Assembly: GCA_902779165.1 (NCBI GenBank) | Contig: CACZAN010000019.1 | Coordinates: 1 to 64,000 of the forward strand | Direction of reading: 5' to 3' | Origin: an uncultured Bacteroidales bacterium | Lineage (GTDB): Bacteria; Bacteroidota; Bacteroidia; Bacteroidales; Bacteroidaceae | DNA: 64,000 nucleotides | Shown: positions 50,368 through 59,425 of the stretch, one piece after another | Layout: each line of letters opens with the position of its first letter | Position numbering within the stretch: position 1 is the first letter of the stretch | Program-made: the position numbers and the translations under genes | Notes under the pieces: model-generated | Seen by the model: the letters and a program-made list of their open reading frames with translations, nothing else | What the model was told of the DNA's origin: nothing | Databases searched by the model: none

Positions 50368-50625
50368 AACTTCCTCTAACTTCCGCGGCCTTGGCCGCCT
50401 AACTTCTTTAACTTCCATGACCAAAGGTCACCTAACTTCTTTAACTTCCGCGGCCTTGGCCGCATAACTTCTTTAACTTCCGTGGCCATCAGCCACCTAA
50501 CTTCTTTAACTTCCGCGGCCTTGACCGCATAACTTCTTTAACTTCCGTGACCGAAGGTCACATAACTTCTTTAACTTCCGCCGCGAAGCGGCATAACTTC
50601 CGTGACCAAAGGTCACCTAACTTCC
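50368..50625. repeat. Hairpin array C (8 palindromes)
   Basis: It starts immediately upstream of the S23-type start codon and ends 16 bases before the porV stop. The palindromes are GCGGCCTTGGCCGC (twice), ATGACCAAAGGTCAC, GTGGCCATCAGCCAC, GCGGCCTTGACCGC, GTGACCGAAGGTCAC, GCCGCGAAGCGGC and GTGACCAAAGGTCAC. Linkers are CTAACTTCTTTAACTTCC or ATAACTTCTTTAACTTCC, in the same orientation as array B. Confidence 0.95.
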
Positions 50626-50641
50626 GTCATTTCGCGCCTCC

Positions 50642-51850
50642 TCACCGTTTCTTTCCAAACAGGTCCTTGATGCCATCGAGGTCGAAGCCAAGGGTGAAGC
50701 GCATGGTTTGGTCGAGGGGGTTGGTCTGGGCGGTGGAGAAGACGTAGGCGGCATCGATGGAGAAGATGCTCATCTTGAAGCCGGCGCCGGCGCAGATGTA
50801 CTTTCGGTTACCCTTGTTGGGGTGTTCGTCGTGGTAGCCTAAGCGGACGAAGAAGCGGTCGTTGTAGGAGTATTCTGCACCCACACTCCACTGTATTTCC
50901 TGCAGCTCTTCCTTGAAGCCGTTGGGGGCGTCGTGGAAGCTCTTGAAGATACCGGCAATGGGGGACACGTCGTAGTATTCCTTCTGCACGCGGGCGGTGT
51001 AGTCCTCGCCGGACTCATCGGCACCTTGCATGGGATAGGTGGGAACGAGGAGTTTGTTGGCGTCGGCAAAGAGGCTGAGGCGGTTGTATTCATCGAAGGG
51101 GATGGTGAAGTTCAGTCCCAGACGCAGGTTGGTGGGGATGAACTCGCTGTTGTCGGTGCCGCCGTAGCTGATCTTGGAACCGATATTGGAGATGTTCAGT
51201 CCTACGCCGATGCCGCATTCGCGCTTTCCGATATTGACGTAGTTATTGTAGTACATGGCGATATCGGCGGCAAAGGCTTTGCCGGGAGAGCTCTCGTCCT
51301 CGTAGTTGAAGGTGATGTCGGAGAAGATGAAACGCATTCCAACCGCCATCGAGAAGTAATCGGAGAGCATACGTGAGTAGGCCACGTCGGCTGCCAGCTC
51401 GTAGGGCTTGATGGTCATGCCGGCTCCAGCGCCGGTGACGCCTTCGCCGTAGTTGTCCCAGAACTCTACTTCGCCGAGGGAGAAATAACGCAGCGAGGCA
51501 CTGATGGCGCTGTAGTTGCCAATACGATAGAAACCGCTGATGTTGGCGAGGTTGATGTCGCTGACAATCTTACGCAGCCAGGGGGTGTAGCTGACGGCGA
51601 CGCCCGCTCTGGCGACACAGAAGGGGTACTTGGCGGGATTCCAGTACTGCGAATTGTTGTCGGCCTCGGTGGCTGCACCGATATCGCCGTAGCCGCCACC
51701 GCGGGCATCGGGTGCGATGGTGAGCATGGGGACGCTGTACTGGACGGGGTTGAACCTGTTCTGCTGGTCCTGGGCGCTGGCGGTAAGTGCCGTGGTTAGG
51801 AGGCAGATCGACAGGAGTAGGTATCGTGTGTATCGTATCATTTGCGACAT
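50642..51850 (-). CDS. porV: Type IX secretion outer-membrane protein PorV
   Basis: Outer-membrane beta-barrel (FadL-like, 402 aa) of the type IX secretion system that binds cargo C-terminal domains and shuttles them to the attachment complex. It has a signal peptide (YLLLSICLLTTALTASAQ), then the PorV signature PMLTIAPDARGGGYGDIGAA and SQYWNPAKYPF, with beta-strand alternation to the C-terminus (RFTLGFDLDGIKDLFGKKR). It follows porU on the minus strand, separated by 42 bases, as in other Bacteroidetes. The next gene on the strand is the S23-type gene behind array C. Confidence 0.95.
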   Translation of the reverse strand: MSQMIRYTRYLLLSICLLTTALTASAQDQQNRFNPVQYSVPMLTIAPDARGGGYGDIGAATEADNNSQYWNPAKYPFCVARAGVAVSYTPWLRKIVSDINLANISGFYRIGNYSAISASLRYFSLGEVEFWDNYGEGVTGAGAGMTIKPYELAADVAYSRMLSDYFSMAVGMRFIFSDITFNYEDESSPGKAFAADIAMYYNNYVNIGKRECGIGVGLNISNIGSKISYGGTDNSEFIPTNLRLGLNFTIPFDEYNRLSLFADANKLLVPTYPMQGADESGEDYTARVQKEYYDVSPIAGIFKSFHDAPNGFKEELQEIQWSVGAEYSYNDRFFVRLGYHDEHPNKGNRKYICAGAGFKMSIFSIDAAYVFSTAQTNPLDQTMRFTLGFDLDGIKDLFGKKR

Positions 51851-51892
51851 TCGTGTGGGTTATTCTTATATAAGAACGCAGGAAGGGGCGAT

Positions 51893-54800
51893 TTATTGTT
51901 TTCGGTTGATGATGAGTTTGCAAGTCTTGGTCACTTCTTTGCTTTCGTCGCAGCGGATGTGGGCCCGACAGAGGTAGATGCCGTTGTGAACGGCATTGCC
52001 GGCACCGGTGGTGAGATCCCAGGGGATGACATAGAGGCCGCTGGAACTGCTGCCGGTGAGCGAACGCTGCCAAAGCAGGCGACCCGTGAAGTCCGTCACC
52101 TCGATGGTGAACTCGCAGGTGCTGCCCGGACGGTCGTAGGTGAGCATGAACTGGGTGGAGGTGCTGGCGGGGTTATTGCTGAGACGGAACTGGGTGAAGC
52201 TCATGCTCTTGGTGGGATCCACGACGAAGGAGAGTGTCTGGCTGCCGGGGTTGTTGAGCATGTCCCAGGCGCGGAAGGTCAGCTGGTGCTGTCCGGCGTC
52301 GAGGGTCGGGATACTGAAGGAGACGGTGCCGCGGCGGTAGTCGCCGACATCGCTGACGAAATAGTCGTTGAGGTTGTAGGTGCGGGCGGCCTGATTGTCG
52401 ATGACGAGTTCGAGGTCGTGCCCTACCCCATTGCCAGAGTTGTTGATGCCGCTCTCGTCCTCGAGCTGTGCCATGAAGAAGGGCGTAGCTCCGACGACAC
52501 CGCCGTCCTGGAACTCATCGTCGCCGAGCACTGCGAGGATCTTGGGGCCGATGGTGTCGTTGAGGTTTGGCTCGGTACCTCCGAGGAGGAAGTCGTGGCT
52601 GTAGCCGTTGGCTTCGGTGCGTCGGTCGTTGGAGATGGCATAGAAGAGTACGCGTCCGGGGGCCTCGCTGTATTTGATGTCGAGGGGTATGGGACATGAC
52701 AGGGCGAAGCGTCCGTGGCGCACGCTGTCCTGTCCGTTGTAGAGGATCTTGTCGTAGGCGCTGAAGGTGAAGGCGGCGTCGGTGGCGGCGTCGTACTTGT
52801 TGCAGACGATGGTGCTCTTGCTGTCGTAGAGGCGCACACTGAGACTGCCCGAGAAGTCGCTGAGGAGGCTGCCGTCGGCTCCGGCGACATGTCCTGCCAG
52901 CCGCGCCACACCTCCGCCATGGAGGGTGAAGTCATCGCCCAGGGAGGCAATGGCCTTGCCGTTGATGCTATCGAGGACGACGCGGCAGGTGAGGCTGCCT
53001 AAGCGCAGGGCGGGGTCGCCGAGGAGGGCGTAGTGCAGTTTGTTGGTGCCGGTCTGTCCCCGGTCGATGACCTGTACCTTCGCCAGTCGTCCGGCATCAC
53101 CGAGCCGGTTGCCTCGACCTTGCTCGTCGGTGGCGAAGACATAGGAGCAGTAGGCTTGGTTCAGGCCTTTGTTCTCGCCGGCATTCACGGTGCGTGTGGT
53201 GCCGTAGAAGGCGATGGCAGCTCCTGTTTCATTGAGGAGGGCGGTCTCGCCGAAGTTTTCCTTCTGGGTGTCGAAGGGCATGACATCGCAGGCAGCAGTG
53301 ACCCAGAGGGGCGGACGTGGAGCGGTGAAGTTCGGGAAGTCCTCGACGCGCAGCACCTGTTCATGTGAGAGGGTGTAGGTCGAGGCGTGGCCCGTGTAGT
53401 TCATCATCAGGGCGCCTTCCTCCATCTGTTTCTTCAGTATCTGTGTCACCTCGGGATAGCGGAATCCCGATGCGGTGCTCTCGCGGGTATAGGCATCCCA
53501 GATGACTTTTCGCACCTCGAGTTCGGGGTGTGCTGCTGCCACTTGGTTCGCCACTTGGTCGGCCATATCTTCGTGTAGGTTGCGGTCGCCGTCGTCGCCC
53601 ATGAAGCAGACGATATTCTTCCAGGCGCCGGCCTCTTCGGAGCGGAGGTAGCGAATGGTCTTGTCGACTACCATGGTGGCTTCCTTCAAGGTGCGCACGG
53701 GGAAACGTCCGATACCGAGGTCGCTCTTGTCGCGTTTGAGGTTTGCTCCCTCGCCGTCGTCGAGGAGTCCAAAGTAGTCTTCCATGACGTAGCATTCCAT
53801 GTCGTTGAGGGAGTTCTCGCTCTCGTAGCAGAGCAGGAAGTCATTGGGGTCGGAGGTGCGCCACGTGGCGGTCAGCATACGGTTGTCCCAGGCGCAGTCG
53901 CCGAAGAGCAGGAGGTAGCGGGGGGCCAAGCCGTGGGCGAGTCCGCGGTCGTAGAGCATCTTCAGGAAGCGGCGGTAGGCGGTGGCGTCGGGTGTGCCGC
54001 TGGAGAACTCGTTGTAGATCTGGTCGGCGCGGAAGACTCCGATGCGCAGGCTGTCGAGTTCGCGGTGCACTGCTGCCAGCCGCTCGGCCTGGGCGTCGAA
54101 GATGCCGCTGGCAGGGGTGATGATGACCATGTCGAGGGAGTCCACGGCATGGAGGTTCTGGTTGGGGATTTCGCCGACGACGGTGGGTGCCTGGTAGGCC
54201 GTGAGGTCGGAGGTGTCGAAGACGACATAACGGTGCTGACGACCGTCGGCATCGATGGCAGCACGGACGCAGCGGCGGCCGTTGACCTTCACTTCGGTGG
54301 TCTTCAGACGCAGGGCGGGCTGGCGTCCTTCTTCCAGTCGCCAGATTTCAGGAGTCATACCCTCAGCGACCTCGACGAGCAGGATCTCTGCTCCGCCGCT
54401 GTTCTCGTGGGCAAACTGGAGATAGGGATGGGTGGCGTCGATGCGGAGCACACCGGTATAAGTGAGTTCAAAGAAGTTCAGACGGGCATGCACTCCCGTG
54501 GGGGTGGCGAAGCGGATGCTGTTTTCCTGCTGGGGCGACTGAACGGTGTAGACCTTGTCGACCTCGCGAGCGGCATTGTACTCGGAGCCCAGGTCGCTGA
54601 CATTGAAGCTCGCGAGCGAAGCGCCGTTGAAGGAAGTCTGCACGGTGGTTGCCGTAGAACTGCTGGCCGAGAAGCGCACACGGAGCTGCGCCGGACTGTC
54701 GGCACGGGCATAGGTGGGCAACGGCAGCTTATAGGTGTTTGCTCCCTTGCTGATGAAGTCGAAGTTCTCATAGAGCTGTCGGCCGCCCTGGTACCAGGCA

Positions 54801-55735
54801 TATTCCTGCGGGTCGTAGAAGGTTCCGGCGGCGAAAGCGGTAATGGTGTCGGCGGCGTCAGAGGGAGCGGTGAAGAGGGAGTCGGCAGCGTAGTCGAGCT
54901 TGGCGGGCGAGTCGGCCTCGGTGACGAAATAGCCGGCGGTGCGGGCGTAGTGATTGAGGATGTGCTGGCCGTCGTTCCAGTGCGACAGTCCGTTGGCGTG
55001 GAACAGATAGCCGTCGTCCACGGGCAGCAGGGCCACTTCGGTGAGGTCGTCGGGGTCGGTGTCGGCCTGGATGAGTTCCGGCTGCAGATGACCGCCGTAG
55101 CCATAGACGCGGATATTCTTTGTATTGGAGAAACCCATGGAGCGCAGCTGCGCGGTCGTCAGATGATAGATGCCGTCGTCCTTGAGGCTGAGCTTCACCC
55201 ATTTGCCGTCGGCCAGCACACTGTTGTCGGCCCAGCGACCGCGGACGTTGTCAGCGCGAGTGCTCAGGGATTGACGGGCGGTTGCAGCAGCAACTCTCCT
55301 CGCCTTCGGCTGTTTGCCGTTCCAAACAGGAACGATCTCCACCTTTCCGCTTTTCAGTTTCCAGAAGGTGCCTCCGTTGCGAACGATGGGGATGAAGTCC
55401 AGGTCTATCAGGCCCTGACCGCGACTGACGCCGACGTAGGTCTCGATGCGTAGGGTGTCGGCCAATTGGTCGGCAAAGCGCTCGGCGACAACCGTCTCCT
55501 CCTTGGTCAGCGGCATCCACTCGGGATACCTTACGCGCGCGTAGTATGTAAAAAGGTGATAGTCCGTCTCCAGGGGCACGACCTCTGTGTAGTGTGGCAA
55601 CACGGAATCTATCCGCAGTTCGTTCCAGTCGAGCTGCGTGAAGGTCTGCTGGGCGTGCCCTGCGAGAGGGGTCACCAGCAGCAGCAGTATGATGAGCTTT
55701 CGTATCACGTGGTGATGAACGTGTGCTGTGTTCAC
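51893..55735 (-). CDS. porU: Type IX secretion C-terminal signal peptidase PorU
   Basis: Surface protease of the gingipain (C25) family that cleaves the C-terminal signal of T9SS cargo and attaches the protein to the cell surface. The 1280-residue product has a signal peptide (IRKLIILLLLVTPLAGHAQ), a long N-terminal beta-rich domain, and the C25 domain with the catalytic pair His783 (TGHASTY) and Cys816 (TAACDVMPF). After it come Ig-like domains and a C-terminal part with a T9SS-like end (DFTGRLLWQRS and CKLIINRKQ). The start is GTG, overlapping the TGA of the FAH gene. It stands next to porV, so the surface-attachment pair is intact. Confidence 0.93.
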   Translation of the reverse strand: MNTAHVHHHVIRKLIILLLLVTPLAGHAQQTFTQLDWNELRIDSVLPHYTEVVPLETDYHLFTYYARVRYPEWMPLTKEETVVAERFADQLADTLRIETYVGVSRGQGLIDLDFIPIVRNGGTFWKLKSGKVEIVPVWNGKQPKARRVAAATARQSLSTRADNVRGRWADNSVLADGKWVKLSLKDDGIYHLTTAQLRSMGFSNTKNIRVYGYGGHLQPELIQADTDPDDLTEVALLPVDDGYLFHANGLSHWNDGQHILNHYARTAGYFVTEADSPAKLDYAADSLFTAPSDAADTITAFAAGTFYDPQEYAWYQGGRQLYENFDFISKGANTYKLPLPTYARADSPAQLRVRFSASSSTATTVQTSFNGASLASFNVSDLGSEYNAAREVDKVYTVQSPQQENSIRFATPTGVHARLNFFELTYTGVLRIDATHPYLQFAHENSGGAEILLVEVAEGMTPEIWRLEEGRQPALRLKTTEVKVNGRRCVRAAIDADGRQHRYVVFDTSDLTAYQAPTVVGEIPNQNLHAVDSLDMVIITPASGIFDAQAERLAAVHRELDSLRIGVFRADQIYNEFSSGTPDATAYRRFLKMLYDRGLAHGLAPRYLLLFGDCAWDNRMLTATWRTSDPNDFLLCYESENSLNDMECYVMEDYFGLLDDGEGANLKRDKSDLGIGRFPVRTLKEATMVVDKTIRYLRSEEAGAWKNIVCFMGDDGDRNLHEDMADQVANQVAAAHPELEVRKVIWDAYTRESTASGFRYPEVTQILKKQMEEGALMMNYTGHASTYTLSHEQVLRVEDFPNFTAPRPPLWVTAACDVMPFDTQKENFGETALLNETGAAIAFYGTTRTVNAGENKGLNQAYCSYVFATDEQGRGNRLGDAGRLAKVQVIDRGQTGTNKLHYALLGDPALRLGSLTCRVVLDSINGKAIASLGDDFTLHGGGVARLAGHVAGADGSLLSDFSGSLSVRLYDSKSTIVCNKYDAATDAAFTFSAYDKILYNGQDSVRHGRFALSCPIPLDIKYSEAPGRVLFYAISNDRRTEANGYSHDFLLGGTEPNLNDTIGPKILAVLGDDEFQDGGVVGATPFFMAQLEDESGINNSGNGVGHDLELVIDNQAARTYNLNDYFVSDVGDYRRGTVSFSIPTLDAGQHQLTFRAWDMLNNPGSQTLSFVVDPTKSMSFTQFRLSNNPASTSTQFMLTYDRPGSTCEFTIEVTDFTGRLLWQRSLTGSSSSGLYVIPWDLTTGAGNAVHNGIYLCRAHIRCDESKEVTKTCKLIINRKQ

Positions 55736-56352
55736 TTTACGTTGAATTCCAATAGTTTCTCGTCCTCGAGCCAGCCGCAGAGGTGGTCGTTCTCATGAAC
55801 GGGCCCCACGCCCACGGGAGTGCCGGTATAGAGGAGGTCGCCCGTTTTCAGGGTGAAGAACCGGCTGATGTAGCTCACCAGTTCGTCGACCGGGCGAAGC
55901 ATATCGGCCGTGTGTCCGCGCTGCACCGTCTGTCCATTGATGTCGAGGTGGAAGTGCAGGTCCTGGATGTCGTGCCCGAAACGTTCCTTCGGCACAAAGC
56001 GCCCAACGGCGGCGCTGCCATCGAAGCCCTTGCAGAGTTCCCAGGGGTGACCCTTTGCCGTCAGCTGTTGCTGCAGGTCGCGGGCGGTGAAGTCGATGCC
56101 CACGGTCATGGCATCGTAGTAGCGGTGCGCAAAGCGCTGCGGAATACTGCGCCCGAGGCGGCAGATGCGTACCACCAGTTCCGTCTCGTAGTCACACCGC
56201 TGTGTGAAGTCCGGAATGAAGAACGGACGGCCATTCGTCAACAGCGCCGAGTCCGCCTTCGTGAAGATGACGGGCTCTTCTGTTTTAAATAACGCGCCAT
56301 GGAGCTCTTTATTGTGCTCCGCGTAGTTCATTCCTACTGCAAATATCTTCAT
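55732..56352 (-). CDS. Fumarylacetoacetate hydrolase family protein
   Basis: A 206-residue FAH-superfamily enzyme, probably a hydrolase or decarboxylase of a 2-oxo or 2-hydroxydienoate. Opening MKIFAVGMNYAEHNKEL, EPVIFTKADSAL, the metal-binding acidic stretch DYETELVVRICRLGR, VGIDFTARDLQQ and LLYTGTPVGVG are family landmarks. The precise substrate cannot be told. It overlaps porU by four bases, so the two are translationally coupled although no functional link is apparent. The GH36 gene ends 16 bases upstream of its start. Confidence 0.85.
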   Translation of the reverse strand: MKIFAVGMNYAEHNKELHGALFKTEEPVIFTKADSALLTNGRPFFIPDFTQRCDYETELVVRICRLGRSIPQRFAHRYYDAMTVGIDFTARDLQQQLTAKGHPWELCKGFDGSAAVGRFVPKERFGHDIQDLHFHLDINGQTVQRGHTADMLRPVDELVSYISRFFTLKTGDLLYTGTPVGVGPVHENDHLCGWLEDEKLLEFNVK

Positions 56353-56368
56353 TGGGCAGTTTTTAGGG

Positions 56369-58618
56369 TTATTCCTCCTCGAGAGCGAGGCAAACGCTGG
56401 AGTATTCGGACTTCAGGGTCGGGCGCAGATCCAGACCGCTTTCCATCAGGAAACGGCCACTGAGCACTTGACCGTTGAGCGGACAGGGCTTGTCGGCCTC
56501 CGTCGGGGTGAGGTCGCGCAGGCGGTAGTTCTTGGCGGGATCCAGGCCCTGAAGCTGCACGACGGGCAGTAGCTCGTTGATAAAGTGCTGTATCTTCCAG
56601 ACGAAGAGTACGGCGGCGGGAGCGCTGACGTCCGTTCGTGGAGTGCCGTTCCACTGCTGGAACTCGTCGGAACGAACGTACATCACAGAGGCTAAGCCCT
56701 TATGTTCGTAGGGAGAGACCAGACGATAGAGGTCGCCCAGCTGCACAGTGGGACGAATCTCCTTGTAGGCAGCGATGGCGCGACGGGCAAATTCGCGGTC
56801 CGTGTCGTTCATGTCCTTCGGCTGAATCTCCATTCCCAGACGGCCGCTCATGGCCACATCGAACCGGAACTTCAGCGGGGTGACACGCCCCGTCTGGTGG
56901 TTGCGGTTGGCACTGACGTGGGATGCCATGCCCACAGCAGGATAGAAGTGCGAGACGCCCCATTGGAGGTAGATGCGCTGCAGGGCGTCGGTGTCGTCAC
57001 TGGTCCAGAACTCGTCGAAGTACGGCAGCAGACCATAGTTGATGCGTCCGCCACCACCGGCGCAGGCCTGGATGATGAGTTTCGGGTACTTGGCACGAAT
57101 GCGTTGCAGCACGCTATAGAGGCCGCGCTGGTAGTCGATGTAGAGGTGGCTTTGGCGGTCCTTGGGCAGGTAGAGCGAGCCGTAGTCGCGAAGGGGACTG
57201 TTGTCGTCCCACTTCATGTAGTAGATCTCGGGGTTCTCGGTCATCAGCCGATCGACGACATTGAAGACGTGGTCCTGTACGGCGGGATTCGTCAGGTCGA
57301 GGACAATCTGGGTGCCTCCACGGCCGGTGGAGAGTTCGCGGTCCTTCACCTGCAGCACCCATTCGGGATGACGCTCGAAGAGTTCGCTCTTGGTGTTTGC
57401 CATTTCGGGTTCTATCCAGATTCCGAACTTGATGCCGTTCTTCTTTGCCGAGTCGATGAGACCCTGTATGCCCCCGGGCAGCTTCTCCTGGCAGACCTCC
57501 CAGTCGCCAAGGCTGGTGCTGCCGTTGTTGCGGGGGTATTTGTTGCCGAACCAGCCGTCGTCCATGACGAAGAGTTCGCCTCCGAGCTCACCGAAGGCTT
57601 GCATCATCGCATCCATGCCTTCCTGATTCACCTTGAAATAGACGCCCTCCCAGGAGTTGAGGAGGATATCGTGCAGACGGTTGCCGTCGTGGAGTTTGTA
57701 GCGGCGGGCCCAGCGGTGGAAGGCACGGCTGACACCGCCCTTGCCTGTGGTGCTGAAGGTCATGCAGAACTCCGGCGTCTCGAACGACGTACCTGCATCG
57801 AGCGTGTATTCAGAGTGGGCGGGATTGATGCCAGCCATGAGGATAAGGCGGTCGTTGCGGCAGTCGGCCTTGAAGACATAGTTGCTGGTCCAGGCGAGGG
57901 CTCCTCCGAAGACGTTGCCGTGGTTCTCCTCGGGCCGTCCGTTCAGGGTGAGCATGACCGACGGATTATCTGTTTCGGTGTTCACCAGTCCGTCGCGGTT
58001 ATCGATGACTTTCTGCCCGTTGGTCAACCGTTCCTCGTCCATCGTCGTCTCGGCACCCCAGTTGCCGTGGAAGTGCGTGAGCCAGTTCTCGCCTCGGTGG
58101 AAGGTGAGGAAGGCTGAGTCGAAACGCGTCAGCGTCACCGCCTTTTTCTTATCGGCATTGGTGATGACGACCCACGTGGAGATGATGTCGGTGCCGGCGT
58201 AAGCCTTGAAGAACTGCGAGACACAGACGGGATACATCTTATCCTTCATCCGTATCTCCAGCACTTCGCCGTCGTGGTGCTGTTTCTGTTCCACGGTCTC
58301 GATAGCGAGATCCAGGCTGAGGTCGCCGTTGGACTGACGGACAGCCACCGCCCGCTCCGTGATACTGTTGAGTCCGAAAGCCGGATAGGATTCTGCGGCA
58401 ACGCCAAAGCCGCTGGACAGCAGGCCCTGCAGCTCGGCACCATCGATGCGGGCGCCGTAGTATTGAAGAAGAGGGCGCTTGCCCGTCTCGGCTGTAATTA
58501 CCAAGGAGGTCTTGGGGGTAGAAAGAAGATAATCTGCTGCAACAACCTGCTGGGAGGTCAATGCGCACTGAGACAGCAACACGGCGGCAACTGTCTTACG
58601 AGTGGTACGGTTATTCAT
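56369..58618 (-). CDS. GH36 alpha-galactosidase
   Basis: Retaining alpha-galactosidase of family GH36 (749 aa), expected to release galactose from raffinose-type or galactomannan oligosaccharides. It has a signal peptide (AAVLLSQCALTSQQVVAA region), the N-terminal beta-supersandwich, and a barrel with DDGWFGNKYPRNNGSTSLGD, nucleophile Asp471 (YYMKWDDNSPL) and acid/base around Asp541 (FWTSDDTDALQR). The C-terminal beta domain is present. The periplasmic product would feed the galactose operon at 12.9-16.7 kb. It is followed by the FAH gene and preceded by the DUF4827 lipoprotein on the same strand. Confidence 0.93.
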   Translation of the reverse strand: MNNRTTRKTVAAVLLSQCALTSQQVVAADYLLSTPKTSLVITAETGKRPLLQYYGARIDGAELQGLLSSGFGVAAESYPAFGLNSITERAVAVRQSNGDLSLDLAIETVEQKQHHDGEVLEIRMKDKMYPVCVSQFFKAYAGTDIISTWVVITNADKKKAVTLTRFDSAFLTFHRGENWLTHFHGNWGAETTMDEERLTNGQKVIDNRDGLVNTETDNPSVMLTLNGRPEENHGNVFGGALAWTSNYVFKADCRNDRLILMAGINPAHSEYTLDAGTSFETPEFCMTFSTTGKGGVSRAFHRWARRYKLHDGNRLHDILLNSWEGVYFKVNQEGMDAMMQAFGELGGELFVMDDGWFGNKYPRNNGSTSLGDWEVCQEKLPGGIQGLIDSAKKNGIKFGIWIEPEMANTKSELFERHPEWVLQVKDRELSTGRGGTQIVLDLTNPAVQDHVFNVVDRLMTENPEIYYMKWDDNSPLRDYGSLYLPKDRQSHLYIDYQRGLYSVLQRIRAKYPKLIIQACAGGGGRINYGLLPYFDEFWTSDDTDALQRIYLQWGVSHFYPAVGMASHVSANRNHQTGRVTPLKFRFDVAMSGRLGMEIQPKDMNDTDREFARRAIAAYKEIRPTVQLGDLYRLVSPYEHKGLASVMYVRSDEFQQWNGTPRTDVSAPAAVLFVWKIQHFINELLPVVQLQGLDPAKNYRLRDLTPTEADKPCPLNGQVLSGRFLMESGLDLRPTLKSEYSSVCLALEEE

Positions 58619-58635
58619 AAGGCGGGGGTTGGTAA

Positions 58636-59331
58636 TTAGTCACGCATCTGCTGGAACGTGATCTCGTAAAAACAAGGATAAACGTATTCGCTGGCGCTCT
58701 TCTGCCCCTGTGAATGAGGCAGGATCAGGCGCACCTTGGCTATCTTATCGTCCTCGTTCACCTGACGGCCGATATGTATGTAGGAGAAAGGCACCAGCCA
58801 GCCTGGAGGCACGGTGGTGGAATTGTAGGAACGGTACATGGCTCCGCCGCCGTTGTCGGTGTTGAACGATGCAGTGAAGGTGCCGTAGTTATTGGTGATG
58901 TCGATGATATCAGGAGTGGTGGAGTAATAGAGGATATTATTGCGCGTCTGGATAGAGTCGCCCATGATGTTGTATTCTAAGTAGCGGGCAATGACGCGCT
59001 TGGATTCGCCGGACTCCAACTTGCCTCCGACGCCTTTGCGAACGATCTGCATATAAACACCGGTGTTGTTGAAGAGCACGTACTCGTTGCGTGCGACATC
59101 GGTGGTGCTGTCCTGCTCTATGAACTGTTTTTCGTCGATGACATTGATGGTACCGACATGGAGTACGGTGTCGCCTTCAAACATGATGCTGACATCACGG
59201 CTCACGAAGCTCTTGATGGCATCGCGCTCTTTCTCTTTCTTTTCGGCATAGCTCTCGTCCTTGCTGCAGCCGCAGAAAATAAGGGCTGCGACAGCGGTCA
59301 GCACGAGCGATGAAATAACTGTTCGTTTCAT
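58636..59331 (-). CDS. DUF4827 lipoprotein
   Basis: Predicted lipoprotein of 231 residues. The signal sequence ends in IFCGC, so lipidation is expected at one of the two Cys, followed by SKDESYAEKKEKERDAIK. The mature part resembles the Bacteroidales DUF4827 family, possibly with an FKBP-like fold (GVYMQIVRKGVGGKLESGES, and VRLILPHSQGQKSASEYVY near the end, the latter an FKBP/PPIase-like ending). Function not established. I chose the ATG at 59331 because a promoter lies just upstream, although the frame stays open for 22 further codons. Confidence 0.82.
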   Translation of the reverse strand: MKRTVISSLVLTAVAALIFCGCSKDESYAEKKEKERDAIKSFVSRDVSIMFEGDTVLHVGTINVIDEKQFIEQDSTTDVARNEYVLFNNTGVYMQIVRKGVGGKLESGESKRVIARYLEYNIMGDSIQTRNNILYYSTTPDIIDITNNYGTFTASFNTDNGGGAMYRSYNSTTVPPGWLVPFSYIHIGRQVNEDDKIAKVRLILPHSQGQKSASEYVYPCFYEITFQQMRD

Positions 59332-59374
59332 GTTTTTTCTTTGGTTGTGGGGCCGTCTTTTTAAAATGATGGCG

Positions 59375-59406
59375 CAAAGGTACTGCAAGCAGTCCATTGC
59401 GCCAAA
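59375..59406 (-). promoter_or_regulatory. Promoter of the DUF4827 gene
   Basis: On the minus strand: TTTG (59406-59403), 20 bases, TACCTTTG (59382-59375). This is an excellent consensus match, about 44 bases before the start codon. Confidence 0.78.
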
Positions 59407-59425
59407 CTTTCAGCCTTAAAATATG

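Noticed and set aside
49466..50625. CRISPR array resemblance of the S23-flanking repeats
   Set aside because: Linkers and palindromes both recur; there are no unique spacers of 25-40 bases, no long constant repeat and no cas genes. The pattern is of palindrome arrays, not CRISPR.
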